A stretch of DNA of 64,000 bases from Neodiprion pinetum (GCF_021155775.2 NC_060238.1:12407042-12471041); one strand, 5' to 3'. Counted from the stretch's first letter, positions 29,240 to 41,216 are shown. Numbers and translations: made by a program. Notes: generated by a model not told the origin, from the letters alone.

Positions 29240-29270
29240 CTGAGGATAACCCGAAGTTAGGGCCGAAACG
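29240..29270 (+). ncRNA. Degenerate hammerhead-ribozyme-like motif
   Basis: GTC-CTGAGGA, a CCC/GGG stem, then CCGAAACG, resembling the hammerhead core (CTGATGA ... GAAAC) known from Penelope pseudo-LTRs, with one core substitution. A related motif occurs at 30535-30573. Activity is doubtful. Confidence 0.35.
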
Positions 29271-29364
29271 TTTGACGCAAACTATGTTGGTATTTTAATG
29301 ATCTACATGTCCAAGATCCTTCTTACATAATCTTTCGAGGTCAAAACTATTTCTATATAATAAT

Positions 29365-29829
29365 TTGTGTAGTTTCGTGTCAATTCCTTATGTTTCAGGA
29401 TTATTTGAGTCGTTAAATAGAATTTTCAAGAAATATGATATTAAATTCGTTGGAAAAAACTTAAATCATTTGCAGTCAGTTTTCGATTCGGGCAAAGATG
29501 CGTTACCTAGAGATGAGCATTCAAATTTGGTGTACAAAATTCCATGTCAAAATTGTAACAAGCCATACATCGGCCAGACGAGTCGTTTACTTTCCGTTAG
29601 ATCAAATAAACACAAGAACAACATGAAAGAGTCTGATGGCCATCATACGGCCCTGACTAAACATATCTTACGATTGAATCACCAATTTGATTACGACAAT
29701 GTAAGAATTCTCCATGAAGAACCTCGATATTATAACAGACTAATTTTAGAAATATGCAATATTGTAAGTCACCCGTATTCTATTAATCTAAGACATGATG
29801 TGGAGAATTTGAGTGACACCTATGTATAA
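29365..29829 (+). pseudogene. Penelope GIY-YIG endonuclease domain
   Basis: This 154-aa open frame shows LVYKIPCQNCNKPYIGQTSRLL, which combines a Cys pair with the YIGQT strand of GIY-YIG nucleases, then a basic HK segment and an H...H region near residues 100-120. In Penelope-like elements this domain follows RT and cleaves target DNA. The upstream RT is missing, so it is a 3' fragment. The frame itself is open. Confidence 0.75.
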
Positions 29830-29830
29830 T

Positions 29831-30534
29831 TAATTACCGATATTAGACTCTAGGATGAGTTAACGACTGTGTTCACAATTGGTCTAATTTTAAGTAATGG
29901 TTTCTGTTCTGGTTTCTCGTTTCGTTTCCTCCTTACTTCCTCCTTCTTGCTTCGGTGGTCACCGCGTACGCACGCAATCGTTAATCTGAATTTTGCAAAT
30001 CTAAATATCCTTATTGTTATAGATGGAGAGGTGGGAAGTGAGAAGAAAAAGAAAAGGGAAAAATTCCCGGTTCCTCAAAATATGATTAACGTATCTAGTC
30101 CACGGGTAATCCTCTTTTATCAATGTAAATAGGTCAGTATGAACAGAATTAGATAATATTGCAAAAACACGTGTTGATCACGCTTAACTTGTCGATTTAA
30201 CCGATTTAAATATCGTTATGCGATATTACATTTTTGGTTTTCTTGCTTGTTCAAGGTATTATTGTCATAAAATTTTGCGTGTGTGAGTTCTGTCCAAGGA
30301 CACTCATCGTTCATGTAAATTTAAAATGTCAAGCAATTTAAAGTGAAGAAAGAAAAAGAAGTCTTCACCGGAAAGATACTTTCAGTTTTGGTTTTTTTGG
30401 TTTTTTTCGGATGGGTGAAAATTTTGCACTAGGTCAGTATGTCACTTTACATCGTTATGCCATAATTAGGATGGTATTTAACGGGTAAGGAAATTTATTT
30501 AATTTTTGCTCTCTTGTACTAGATGCAATTAACA
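29831..30534. other. Penelope 3' region or unassigned sequence
   Basis: No coding motif is recognised. It lies between the GIY-YIG frame and the second hammerhead-like motif. Confidence 0.3.
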
Positions 30535-30573
30535 GTCCTGAAGATGACCCATATGCTAACGTCGAAACGTTGA
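30535..30573 (+). ncRNA. Second hammerhead-like motif
   Basis: GTCCTGAAGATGACCC...CGTCGAAACGTTGAC has the CTGAAGA and CGAAACG blocks in the same order and strand as the 29240 copy. The following bases (ATTTTGATATTTTT) loosely match those after the first copy. It is possibly a downstream pseudo-LTR. Confidence 0.35.
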
Positions 30574-30734
30574 CTTATAATTTTGATATTTTTAAAAAGA
30601 AGACCTACATATCACAGAATTTTTTCGCAATAATCATAATAGTAATAGTTTTTTGTATCTCACCGTCTTTCTATTGACTATCTATTGAATGCTGTACTAA
30701 TTTTCCACTCGGGGAGAAAAGCTCAGCAGACAAA

Positions 30735-31735
30735 GTTTTTGAGCGAGTAGACGACAGATTAAGCGAAACAGGAAGTGTAAAACGAATAGGAGGGGTCAGA
30801 CCTCATACTGGGGCCTTATGGAGGAGCTAATCCGCACATTAGTATCCGTAAAATTAGTCGCGACATTGGTGACGTTAGCCAATTATCCGTCTCGAAATCT
30901 TAAGGAGACATAAATTTCATCCGTACCATATTAATCTTGTGCAAGAATTGCATAGAAATGATAGCAATAATAGAAGAGTTTTTGTCATTGGCTTTCGGAA
31001 CAATTTTCATAAGCGCACGATATTTTTTTGGAATTCATTTTGTTTTGGATGAATCGCGTTTTAATAACACTGGCGTAGTCAATCGTCATAATATACATTA
31101 TTGGTCTAAAGAAAATCCTCACGGGATGCGCGACAAGCTGGATTTCAAGATTAATGGGGTGTGAATGTTTGGAGCGGGATCAAAGGGGACTACATTGTAG
31201 GACCCTATTTCTTCGATGGTCAACTCACAGGTGCTCGATATCTTGATTTTTTACGAAATATTCTGCCTTAATCATGGGAAGATGTACCCCTGCATATCCG
31301 CCTGCGCAAGTGGTTCCAGAATGATGGCGCACCACCGCAATATGCAAGAATCGTTCAAGATCATTTAGATGGTGAGATTGATAGAAAACGAGGCTTTTTA
31401 GTCGACCAGATGTAGTTTCATGAAAGTAATTGAAATCAACAGACTGGCTATGAACAATTATTTACTCGACATTATGTTTGAAGCCGTTTTTCCAGAGAGA
31501 TGGATTGGGAGAGGCAGCATCACGCCGTGGCCAGCGAGATCTCCAGATCTCACCCCACTGAATTTCTTTCTCTGAGGATGCATTGGGAGCGGGCTCTATA
31601 AAACACAACCTTTGGACCTGGAGGATTTAAAGAATCGAATTACCGCAGCATGGCGCTCGATTATTCCGGCAACATTACAAGTCCTGCGACAGTATATGCG
31701 AAGCCGACTGGATGTATGTGTCAATAAAGAAGGGG
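30735..31735 (+). pseudogene. Tc1/mariner-like transposase relic
   Basis: Broken frames in order: an HTH-like KVFERVDDRLSETGSVKR; FVLDESRFNNTGVVNRHNIHYW (first catalytic Asp); KWFQNDGAPPQYARIVQDHL (second Asp); and a SPDLTPLNFFL segment (third Asp). This is the catalytic triad of a DDE_3 mariner-type transposase of the kind common in insects with a DUF4817-type N-terminus. Several stops and frameshifts are present. The TIRs were not located. Confidence 0.75.
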
Positions 31736-33334
31736 CGCAGTCGAACACAGTTTACTTTAATACAATGTTCCATACCGGGACAATCTCTTAAAACTATACA
31801 TACAATGCGCATGCGCGAGTGTGATTGGCTGCTTGGACAGGCTGGCCACTCCGAGTTTCATCTGTCAAACTCTGTTTCTGGCGGCGATGTGTTTCATATG
31901 AATTTTTGAGGTTAGAATCTCAAACAGTCAAGGTAGTGACTCGGAAAGTTGATGCTGATGCTCTTTGAAAATTGGCTTTATTTGACTGAAATGAAAAATC
32001 TGTTTAAATGTTGGATGCTTGGAAGAAACGCAGCAGGTAGGTGGGAACATTTTATTTGATCACTTTTATTATTTCGTACATTAGAAATAACAATGAATTG
32101 TTTTTCTATCAACAGGTGATACGGCCAAAATAATTAAATCTCTAATATTTCCTGTTATCTGCCTATTCAATTTATCACACATACGAAGATCATCGCCACT
32201 TTCAAGTAACTAAGCAACTTTCTCACTCTCGTGTGATTTCAGGGTGTGATATTGAATTTTATCACTTTTGAAAATGAGACATTAAACCGAGCGTTCAAGA
32301 AATTTAAATATCTCACTATCTGTAACAGAATAGTGAATCTTTTTTTTTCTCAAACATAGTTCAACAAAATTTACAAATAGTCGATAGTCAATGTATTTTT
32401 TCCGATCAATAAATTATTGCTACTACTATTAAAAATTTTCTAATGATTATCAGACTTCATTTCGCAAATTTTCAATGCTGTTCGATTGAATAAATGAAGG
32501 GAACCTAATACTCAAATTGTAAATTGAAGTAATATTAGATTTATTAAAATGATTTCTGTATTTCATGTTATTGCGGTTTGTAACAAAGAAAATCTAATCG
32601 GAAGCGTAGAAACCAGGAACTCAATGGTGCACAGAATGATTCCTCGGTAGAACGAATTGGCAGCAACGGTTAAGTAACAAACTTATCGCTCTTGGCTCGA
32701 TCAAAGTAAAATGATGGGATATTCAGCCATTATGATCTGTAGTATATCCCGCTTTTCAATTTCGCCTGAACTGATGTTAAGAAGGTGGCGATGGCCTGAT
32801 GAAATTCACTCTGACACCTGATGTCTGACGGAACAACCAGGTTCGATGGTTATAATGATTGCACCGCTCGAGAAACCAGGATCCTTGCCACCTAAACGTT
32901 TTGACCATCAGGTAAGGCATAATTTTCTTCGTGCTAATCAAAGTTTAAACTTCCAGCGTGCTGAAAATAAACGAATTTTATCATTGAATACATGTTAAAA
33001 TATTGTAATAGTCAAAGATCACGTAATTAGAAATTCACCTTCATGCTTCCATGCCTGACAAATTTAGTCCCGCTTTGACAATGAATTATTTCGTACCTGA
33101 AAATATTAGAAGCTATTATTATCAGACAGGATCTTTTGGTATTTTTTGATACAACTAATTTCCAACAAAATGCACAAACCATAAATCGTTAATGAGACGC
33201 ATTTTTAATTTTATGTAAATAAAGAATCTGTTTACAATAAACTTTGTTTTTACTTACCTACCTCTGTTTGTCCAGACTCCCACTTGTCACATTGAATTTC
33301 AGATTTCTTCTTTCAATAAATAACACCCAATCTC
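31736..33334. other. Unassigned AT-rich sequence with a short LTR-like piece
   Basis: A stretch near 31780-31830 (GGGACAATCTCTTAAAACTA, then AATGCGCATGCGC) matches part of the gypsy-2 LTR in the same + strand sense as 27735. The remainder, to 33334, shows no gene, RNA or clear repeat. Confidence 0.4.
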
Positions 33335-33650
33335 TGTATCATTTGATATTTGCTTTATCGTTGAATTCTTTATTGCGTCGGTTGAATATCTTCCACGTAT
33401 CGACCACGGTATTGCTGAACGATACTATACTTCTTAAACAATTCAAGTTACGTAAAAATAAACAACAACATAACCTCAATCCACGGCTTCACGCGCGAGA
33501 GATTTACAGCTTTAGTTTCATTTTGTGTACGCTGGCGCTCTGCTCAGCAGACGAAAACATCGCCGCAGGGCGATTTCACCGACCAATGAAATTGAATTAT
33601 TTGGCGCTTGTGCATTGTATGTATAGTTTCAAGAGATTGTCCCGGTATAT
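33335..33650 (+). repeat. Inverted copy of the gypsy-2 LTR-like repeat
   Basis: Matches the reverse complement of about 27708-28045, including CACCGACCAATGAAATTGAA and GTTTCAAGAGATTGTCCC. It may be a solo LTR fragment. The 146-aa open frame over it has no known domain. Confidence 0.6.
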
Positions 33651-35084
33651 TATTGCTAATACAACTTTTGTTGTCATATCGTGACTTTATTTCTCATCAC
33701 CACTGAATACCTATATGTAGACTTGGCACCTTACTCAGATATCAATACAACTAGGCTCTACCAATTCTCGAAGTTTCAATTGACTCACTCCAGATTGGCA
33801 GAGAGGTACGGCCTAATTCATCGGCCAAGCTCCTCCCATTCTCGTCGTTTCTAATTAACGCAATCTGTATATGATGAGATAGCGATAATCACGTGTGCTT
33901 GGTATAGAAAGCCACTTTGTTTGAAACACTTTTTTTCATAGAATTTCATTATTGCTATGACTTCATGTTATAGAAGAATCAGTCATATCAGAAAGGGTTG
34001 TTCAAATGAAAACAACAAATTATATCTATCATCGTATGTAGCAGAATTCACTATAGATGTGCCGTCTGAGTAGATTATATATAATTACCATTTTAGCACA
34101 ATGTTACAAGTGGTGCGAATAAAGACATTCTGAATTATAATACTCCTGCTATCGTGTCATTTCCTCATTGAACTAGAAATGGATGGGTTCTGAATCACTC
34201 CGGAAAGTGATACGAATACGAATTTCCGTAGGGATAGCAGAATATTGTGATGATTTTGTAGCTTCGTTTTGAATCCCTCGCTAGATTCCAGCGGTAGTTC
34301 ACCCTTTTAAAATCATTCTACCGATAAAAAAAAATACATATCTCTTGTTCTATCGTACTTGACATTGCTGCTAAGTTTTATCAAAATCGGAAGCGGATAC
34401 TTCGCGGATGTTCCTTGAAGATGCAGAACCGTATCTGTCACTGATTGTATATCTATATATACTAAATATTTTATTTTACATATTTAGTCTTGATAATTGA
34501 AAGTCGTTTGGTATGAACTGACGATTTCGGCGATGTGGGAACAATACAAGTCTTATATTAGGGCTGTCCATGCGTCGATCACATAGGGCTAAACGAAAGC
34601 TCTAAACATCTTTAAACGTATATCAATTGTCAGGAGTCGAATTTCATCGCGAGAGGGGAGCGATATGTCATAACATTTCTGCCGTGTCAGCTGCGAGCAA
34701 GCTTCTTATCACGGTAAGAGATAGGGTAGTAGATCACGCACGTCATTTTTTTTCAAATGAACTTGGCGCGATCGTTGACCGCTGATCTTGATGAATCAAT
34801 AATATGAATCCACAATAAAGATTTGGATTGACACCAGCTCAAGTTGCCGAGTGAGCAGAAATGCAAGTCCTGAAACACAGCGGTTGTCCTCGATTGTAGA
34901 AAATTATTTGAATAAGATATATCGGTAATGAAATGAAATCTATTGATTATAGGTTTCTACCCACGATAAGCCGAGTAATACGTTCTAAAAAAATCAATTT
35001 CCCATTCGCTAAATATAAATGAATAAAATCAATCGATCAATAAAATGAATCCACTAGTAGTTAGATAGGAGAGGTTCTGGCTCA
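33651..35084. other. Unassigned intergenic sequence
   Basis: I see no coding motif, tRNA, or repeat with a second copy in the window. Confidence 0.4.
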
Positions 35085-35526
35085 AATTGACTTACCGACC
35101 TCAGCGGTAGTTGCAGGACGCGCCTCGCTTGTAGTCGGTTTGTTACCGACCCAAGCTAACCTAACCCAACCAATGTAAACAATAAGATGGCTGACTAACC
35201 TGCAAGATGACGGACTGACCTGCAAAATGGTTGACTGACTTGCAGGATGGCTGAGTAGTCCGCAAGATGGCGGACGAGATGACGGAGCATGTAGTCGGCG
35301 TGTTACCGACCTAAGCTAACTTGACCCAACCCAACCTAACCTAACCCAACCAATGTAAACAACAAGATGGAGGAATCGTGATGGCTGACATGATATCTGA
35401 ACAGATTGCTAACCTGACCTAACCCAGCCCAGCCTAATGCATGTAAACAATAACGTGGCGGACAGGATTGCAAAGCAGGATGACGATGCAGGATGACGGG
35501 GCGGTATTGCAAAACGGCTGGCGGAA
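35085..35526. repeat. Degenerate ~200-bp repeats, probably a Polinton-type terminal region
   Basis: Two to three diverged units share a TGTTACCGACC-AAGCTAAC block followed by CCAATGTAAACAA-AAGATGG. Many CAAGATGGCTGAC-type short repeats lie between them, similar in style to the CAAAATGGCTG repeats of the Polinton-1 TIR. CCTAACCTAACC-like runs occur at about 35330-35345. Confidence 0.4.
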
Positions 35527-35660
35527 AATACTGTTTCAAGAATAATGTTTTCGGCATACTTCGAATACATTCTTTTGTACCAATTATCTGGATGACGACA
35601 TCGCAATTAGATGGGCTGGGAATGTTGATGGTGATGATGACCCGTAAACTTTCACGCGCA
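35527..35660 (+). repeat. Fragment matching the Polinton TIR module
   Basis: It carries TCGAATACATTCTTTTGT, CGACATCGCAATTAGATGGG and CCCGTAAACTTTCACGC in the same order as 4495-4600 in the Polinton-1 left TIR. It marks the edge of another, older Polinton. Confidence 0.7.
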
Positions 35661-35710
35661 AGATTTGATTATAGGGGAGCGTGTGGTTGGTATAGAAATC
35701 GCGATGATAA

Positions 35711-35782
35711 CTATGAAAATGTCGGATCTGGAGGTTGGGGAGGAGTACAACGTGACGGGGGTGAAACCCGTCAATACTATGT
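35711..35782 (+). pseudogene. Small Polinton-associated ORF, first part
   Basis: Frames here (MKMSDLEVGEEYNVTGV, then VNTMYV) lie directly inside the TIR-like fragment. Across the 2.7-kb insertion, 38465-38580 reads on with LNERLEIFLSPRIVSL and FHEMQKTIIQGIL. This looks like a short conserved element protein of unknown function. The identification is tentative. Confidence 0.35.
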
Positions 35783-35786
35783 ACGT

Positions 35787-38460
35787 TGTAACCAATATTT
35801 TTCATACAGTTGAGGGTAAAACGATATAACGATAATTGGTTACCCTACGGCGCAGTCACTAACCTGAATAATTAGATAGAGAGAGAGATACTAAGGGAGA
35901 GAGATACGATTGTTGGGCGCCAGACGCACATGCGTCAAAAATAGATAATTAGAGAAAAAGACAAAGGTAAAGGTAAAGGTAATAGAAAAAGGTAAGGTCA
36001 GGTTCTACGACGGTTTTGCACGGTTCGCTCAGAGAGACAAGATAATGGTAGAGGGGCGGAGTCGAATCCAATAGATAAAATAAGAAACAGGTGAAGCAGG
36101 AATAATATCAAATATATTAGGCAAGAAGCGATAAGTTTACTGACCAGCAAGTAGCTGAAGAGTTTGCGATACAAGTACGATAAATGCGATAATTAACAAT
36201 AGTTACAGCCAGAGAAAGGTTAAGCGAGAGAGTTAACAATTAACGTAACGTTTTCCGAATAAGCGGGAAATATGCGCAAGCTCGCGATACTAAAAGGTAA
36301 TGATTAACACGGTTTTATGATAGATAGGCAGAACAGAAAAAGATATACTGTACTTAAATCAAGCGGTAAGCAAATAAATCATAAAATAAGAGAAGCAATT
36401 ATAAACACATGCGAAATGCAACAATTGTAATAGTTATCACATTACCAGAATAATCAGAAATAGGCAGACAGGGAATTATGAATTACAAGGTAAATGCAAG
36501 CGACAGGTCAAATAGAAAATTATCATAAAATATAGAGAATAACAGATAATACGTAGTCTATAGTTTGCGGTAAGTGCGAGAGAAAGAGAGATAATATTCG
36601 GTACGATAAAAGGCAATTCAAGATAAGACAAACAAACTTCAAGATAATTAATATGCAACGTACGGCAAACCAAATAGACTACGGACAACTACGATCAGCG
36701 ATATTAGCGAAGAAAATAGTGAAAAAGATGTTATGCGATACGGCACAATACTCCAATGTCAATGAACGACGAGCGGGACCGCGCAGCGATATAAGATCGC
36801 TCCCGCGGTACACTCACTAAGATACGATACTCAACGATAATAGGTAGAGAGACAGATAGAAACTAATCAGAGAAAATATAACAAAAAAGCAATGCTCAGT
36901 AGCTAAGATAAAAATTGATCCTTCAACGGAACGCGCTGCTAGACAGCGATATTAGACATTCAATTATTCCAGAAGAGAAAGATAATAAAATAAACAATAG
37001 TCACTACAATGCGTAAGTAATAGTCAACTAGTCGCGAAGTTACTTGCAATAAGACAGAGAGAGGGACAAGATAAGAGATAAGAGAGAATAAGGTACGAGC
37101 CCAGGTGGCTCAAGCAGACCAACTGCAAGATAAAGAGAAAAGATACGAGCCCAATTGGCTCAAGCAGACCAACTGCAAGGTAAAGAGAGAAAGAGATAAA
37201 GGTAAAGGTACGATATATTGCAAGTAATCTCGTGGCTTCACAAAATAGAAAAGGAACCTCACTTACGTAAAAGAAGATATAACAGGTGCGAGAGAATGCG
37301 ATAAGGTAGCGATAAGACACAGAAGATTACGATAGCACGACTGTTAGTGTCAGTAACTGAACGTAGAGTGACGAGATGAGCGATGATCCTGATTTTCGTC
37401 GAGCTGCTGTCACGTGATTCTTCCTCAAATTTGCGGTATTTTAATTGGACCAGCAGGTCGCGTAGGCCTGGTCCACGGGTAGGCGGCGATAATCCCTCGC
37501 CGCTGGTTTTTCTTTTCCCTCGACGACAGGTATCGAGGTATCGGGACGTCGGAAGGTGGTTAGAGATGTTTTCCTTCAGCTATGCGGTATCGTTGGTGAA
37601 AAAGGGGGGGTCGTACTGCTCATGTGTTGCGATATTGAGGTGTGCGGCAATATTACGTCACCGGTCCTTTGGACTTGCGATCGACTGTAACTCACTCCTT
37701 GCTTTACTGGTACTCCCCGTTGTAGCTATTTCGTCGGCGCTGCATCCCGGCCCTCGCTCATCGAAGCCCTCATGCCGGAACGATCTGGTGGTGATGGCCC
37801 TCAACCCGGATCCCCACACTAGATCCACCAGATCCACGTGGTCAGCATATCATTAGCCTATTCCACGCCGCAGTCCTTTGATAAGACGGTTCGTGAAGAG
37901 AAAACCGTCTTCTATTGGATAGTCAACGACTTAGTAGATGTTAGGGTCGGTTCAGCTCCAGGCTGATAAGTATCGTCGACGGGAGGCTTTGTTGTGTTTT
38001 TGACGCACAGCCCTGTACGCCGCCTAACGATGCATCCGAGCGGTAGAAGCATTCGTTCGTGGTTCGGCTCCTGGCCGATAAGTCTCAAATAGTTGGAGGT
38101 GCTGTTTGTGCATCACGCACGACCCTGTTCGACAACTAGATAGGCATCCATCGGGAGTGGTTTCAGCGGTATTCGTTCGTCTGTAGTCTGTAGTGGTCGA
38201 TGTTGAGCTGGTACGTGACCCCTGTCAGGCGGTGTCCTGGTATCTTGACGTGAAGGTCTCGCGGATGGTTCTCGAAGAGCATTACAGAATTAGAAAATAG
38301 CATACAATTAGCTTAGTAGAGAAAAATCAACTTAAAGATAATTAGTCGTTCATTTTTGGAGTATTGGCCTCAGACGTGCTTTCGTTATTTTTAGCGATAT
38401 CTGCACCTAGGGGAATGCGATAATTAAACAAAGTGACGGGGTACGAAATACCACGTCACA
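35787..38460 (-). mobile_element. TG...CA element A, probable solo LTR of 2.7 kb
   Basis: Begins TGTAAC and ends GTCACA on the + strand, flanked by ACGT on both sides (35783-35786 and 38461-38464). It has no transposase or pol gene. It contains GGTAAAGGTAAAGG runs and two ~50-bp tandem units at about 37092-37190 sharing GGCTCAAGCAGACCAACTGC. Its right terminus (TGTGACGTGGTATTTCG on the - strand) resembles that of element B at 57410, and both have a TTGTTGGG motif about 120 bp from the left end. TG...CA with a 4-bp duplication points to a long solo LTR; a non-autonomous TIR element is the alternative. Confidence 0.55.
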
Positions 38461-38699
38461 ACGTTCGAGTATTCTGCTCGCGCTAAATGAGCGATTAGAA
38501 ATATTTCTATCTCCTCGAATCGTAAGTCTCATGGAACATGATGTCGTGCAATTCCATGAAATGCAGAAGACGATAATCCAGGGCATTCTATGAATAAAAT
38601 ATCATGGGGGCGAACGAAACAGATTTGAATTTTTGTGTGACAGATGAGCATAGTCAGCAAAAGTATAAAAAAAGATATCCCAAGAACTGTATGCTCGCT

Positions 38700-39330
38700 C
38701 GAGAAAATGTTAGCTGTTAATCAGTGACATTCAAAGTTTCGTTGGCCCCGACGATAAATTTATACCCAAGGAACTTTGCATCATAAACATAAACGCATCA
38801 GGTTTGAGTCGCACCCTGTTCAAACCACCGTACGCTTGGACAGATCTACCGGTTGAATACAAAGCTACTAACGCTTTCCTAACACATAATTTTCATGGAA
38901 TGCGGGAATCGAACCTTATGCTGAGGTGTAAAAAGTTGTAACAAAGGCTGTTAAATATGAATGCTATGTACATGTCAAATGTGAGGAGAAGAAACAGTGG
39001 CTGACGAAGATCCTTGACAATGCAATACAAGTACTAAAGATTTACACATTTCACCACCGTCACTGGGAAAACTGAAACATATGGAAGAGGCGGGTTGGTG
39101 CAATGATTATCATGGAAACGTTTCAACGGGATACTACTGTACATTCGAAAATGTTCAGCGGCTGAAGAAGTGGTATGTAAAGGGGTGCACGGGGTCTCTC
39201 GCGAAATCGTTCTGTCTAATCAACGTATTGGGCGGTTTGAAGGAAATGAGGACTCACAATAGCGCAAATTTGCCAAACGAATTCATCCTTACGTACGCAT
39301 CGAACTCAATCGACGCGGTGTGAGATAAGC
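38700..39330 (+). pseudogene. Conserved Polinton-associated protein relic (FKPPYAW family)
   Basis: Scattered frames give LFKPPYAWTDLPVEYKATN, NFHGM, VKCEEKKQWLTKIL and then WCNDYHG...CTFENVQRLKKWY. I recognise this order from a protein common in insect Polintons and related insect sequences, possibly nuclease-like, but I cannot assign its activity. Numerous stops are present. It fits the Polinton relic whose edge is at 35527. Confidence 0.45.
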
Positions 39331-39742
39331 TAGCAGAGAATATGCAAATGGACGCCAACATCGCCAGCCACCGCGCATGCTCCGTACGTTATGAGTCAAC
39401 TGATTTCGGTAGTCATGCGTTCAATAGTTTAACTCTCATGGTTGAAGTCTGTCTACAATGCAGACTATACAAAAAAAAATGTAAATATTATGCGTAGAAA
39501 AAAAAAATATGAATAGAATTTATTGTAGTTATATATATATATATTGATTAATGTTATTCTTGGATATGATACTTCATACTTCATATCCAAGAATAACATT
39601 AATCAACAAATCTCCAAGGTCAAGATAAATCGTCTTTATATACATATATATTTCGAATTACAATTACACACAGTTTTAAGTAATATAAGCTATGAAATGT
39701 AATACATTGATATAATTTGTGGAAATAAATCTAAAATAAATA
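39331..39742. other. AT-rich spacer with a perfect 26-bp-arm hairpin
   Basis: 39544-39569 is the exact reverse complement of 39581-39606 (TTGATTAATGTTATTCTTGG...) around an 11-bp loop, beside a short TA run. It may be a small MITE remnant. Nothing else is recognised. Confidence 0.6.
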
Positions 39743-40129
39743 TTTAATAAGTTTTTCCGCATCCAGTTTTTAGGTTAGAATAAAAACTCAATTGCGTTTC
39801 TCTGTAAAAATAAGACTTTTATTTACACTATGTACAAAATTCACTAATAACCTCAGTTCTTACCTGTAAAAATAAGAGAAACAACATTTAAAGCTTTTAA
39901 TTCCAGTATTTTATTTCTCCATAAAGGTTTTGTGATAACCGTTATCTTATTCTTTCAACGTTGTTGAATATTTTCTTTTTCAATTTTACTCTCTCAAAAA
40001 TTGCTCGTCATCTCCCCAAGCTCGTGCTCTACCGCGCCATCGATCGGTGGCCTTCGTCGGTAACGCGGCAGATTCAAACCTTGAGAGAGGCAACGACACA
40101 AGTACACGAGTGTCGTAATTTTCTTTACA
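39743..40129 (-). repeat. gypsy-3 3' LTR
   Basis: Matches 44485-44871. On the - strand it starts TGTAAAGAAAA and ends in ACTTATTAAA, where the other copy has the canonical ...ACA end. Confidence 0.9.
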
Positions 40130-40143
40130 TCTCCCCCCCTGGG
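40130..40143 (-). promoter_or_regulatory. gypsy-3 polypurine tract
   Basis: On the - strand, CCCAGGGGGGAGA directly precedes the 3' LTR. This is the expected plus-strand primer. Confidence 0.75.
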
Positions 40144-40179
40144 ATAAGAGCAATTATGGGTAATACTTAAAGTAATTGT

Positions 40180-41216
40180 TCAGTGCTCATCCAACACCGG
40201 TATTAGTTTTGTAACATGAAAGAGGTTTGATTCTGTTTTTCTGTGTCCGGTGTCGACTTCATAAATTGAATTGGAAATCTTTTTTTGTATTTTATATGGT
40301 CCAATCCTCAATTCATCTAGTTTCCTCCTATTTAGTCGATTTCCATTTTCCACATAAGCTCGGTCTCCCACGTTTAACTTTAATTCTTTTTGATGCAAAT
40401 CAAAATTTTCTTTATTATAGTTGTGAGACTTCATCGTGTTTTTTAAGGCTAGTTTTCTATCTCTTTTCAGATCATCATCTGTACACTTTGATTTTAATTC
40501 CTGTGGTAGAATATCTACATTTTCGCCTTCCAGTAGGTATTTTGGAGCGAATTTTGTGATTGTGTGTTCTGTTTTGTTATATGCCTCTACACACTTTAGT
40601 ACGATGGTTGTCCACGCGATTTTTTTCTCACTTTCGTTTATTTTGCATCGTATTTTATCAATCAGGGTTTGGTTTAATCTTTCATTGAGACCATTAGAAA
40701 ATGGTGCATCAACAGCAGTAAAGACCATTTTGATGCTTTTATTTTTTAGAAATTCCTTAAATTCTTTCGAATTTATGCCAGGATATTGATCTGTTAATAT
40801 CATGTTGATGTTGTAACTTTGTGTCACATTTTTGGTTAATTTTATAAAGTCATTGGAGTTTTGATTTCTTGATGTTAGAATATAAGCGTATCTCGTAAAA
40901 TGGTCAACGAGAAGATGTAGGTATTTTTTTGTTGAACGAGATCCACCAAAACCTCCAATGGTGTCGATAGATATAATTTCAAAAGGATATGACGCTGGCC
41001 CCAAGTGTGACATCAAACCATATTTAAATTTTTTTCTTGATTTGTTTTTTTTGCAAGTTTCACAAGTATCACAGATTTTTTTTATGTTCTCAATGAGATT
41101 TTTCGCTGTATAAAATGGTGTTATTTTATTCAGCATTTGAGTTCTTCCAATATGGCAGTAAGTTTTGTGTACATTTTCTATCAGGTTTTTACTTAAATCT
41201 TCTGATAATACGATTT
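40180..41216 (-). CDS. gypsy-3 integrase (C-terminal part of Pol)
   Basis: Inserts element cDNA into the genome. The zinc domain has HKTYCH followed by CDTCETC. The catalytic core has IISIDTIG, ILTDQYPG and GLNERLNQT, which gives the D, D(35)E triad intact. The C-terminus has KLNVGDRAYVEN and IGPYKIQKK, typical of the gypsy integrase tail. It is separated from the RT-RNase H frame only by a single-base slip in an A run at about 41213-41219, so this is a lesion in one Pol polyprotein rather than a true gene boundary. Confidence 0.85.

Larger units (their letters stand above)
29225..29830 (+). mobile_element. Penelope-like retroelement fragment
   Basis: A GIY-YIG endonuclease frame is preceded by a hammerhead-like CTGAGGA...CCGAAACG motif at 29240-29270. 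That is the order expected in a 5'-truncated Penelope-like element or one that follows a pseudo-LTR. No RT part is visible. Confidence 0.65.

Noticed and set aside
35336..35606. Minus-strand frames of 65-73 aa near the Polinton edge
   Set aside because: They arise from degenerate CCCAACC/CCTAA repeats and show no domain.
37383..37856. 157-aa open frame inside element A
   Set aside because: No recognisable motif, and it sits within a non-coding TG...CA element; a chance frame is likely.
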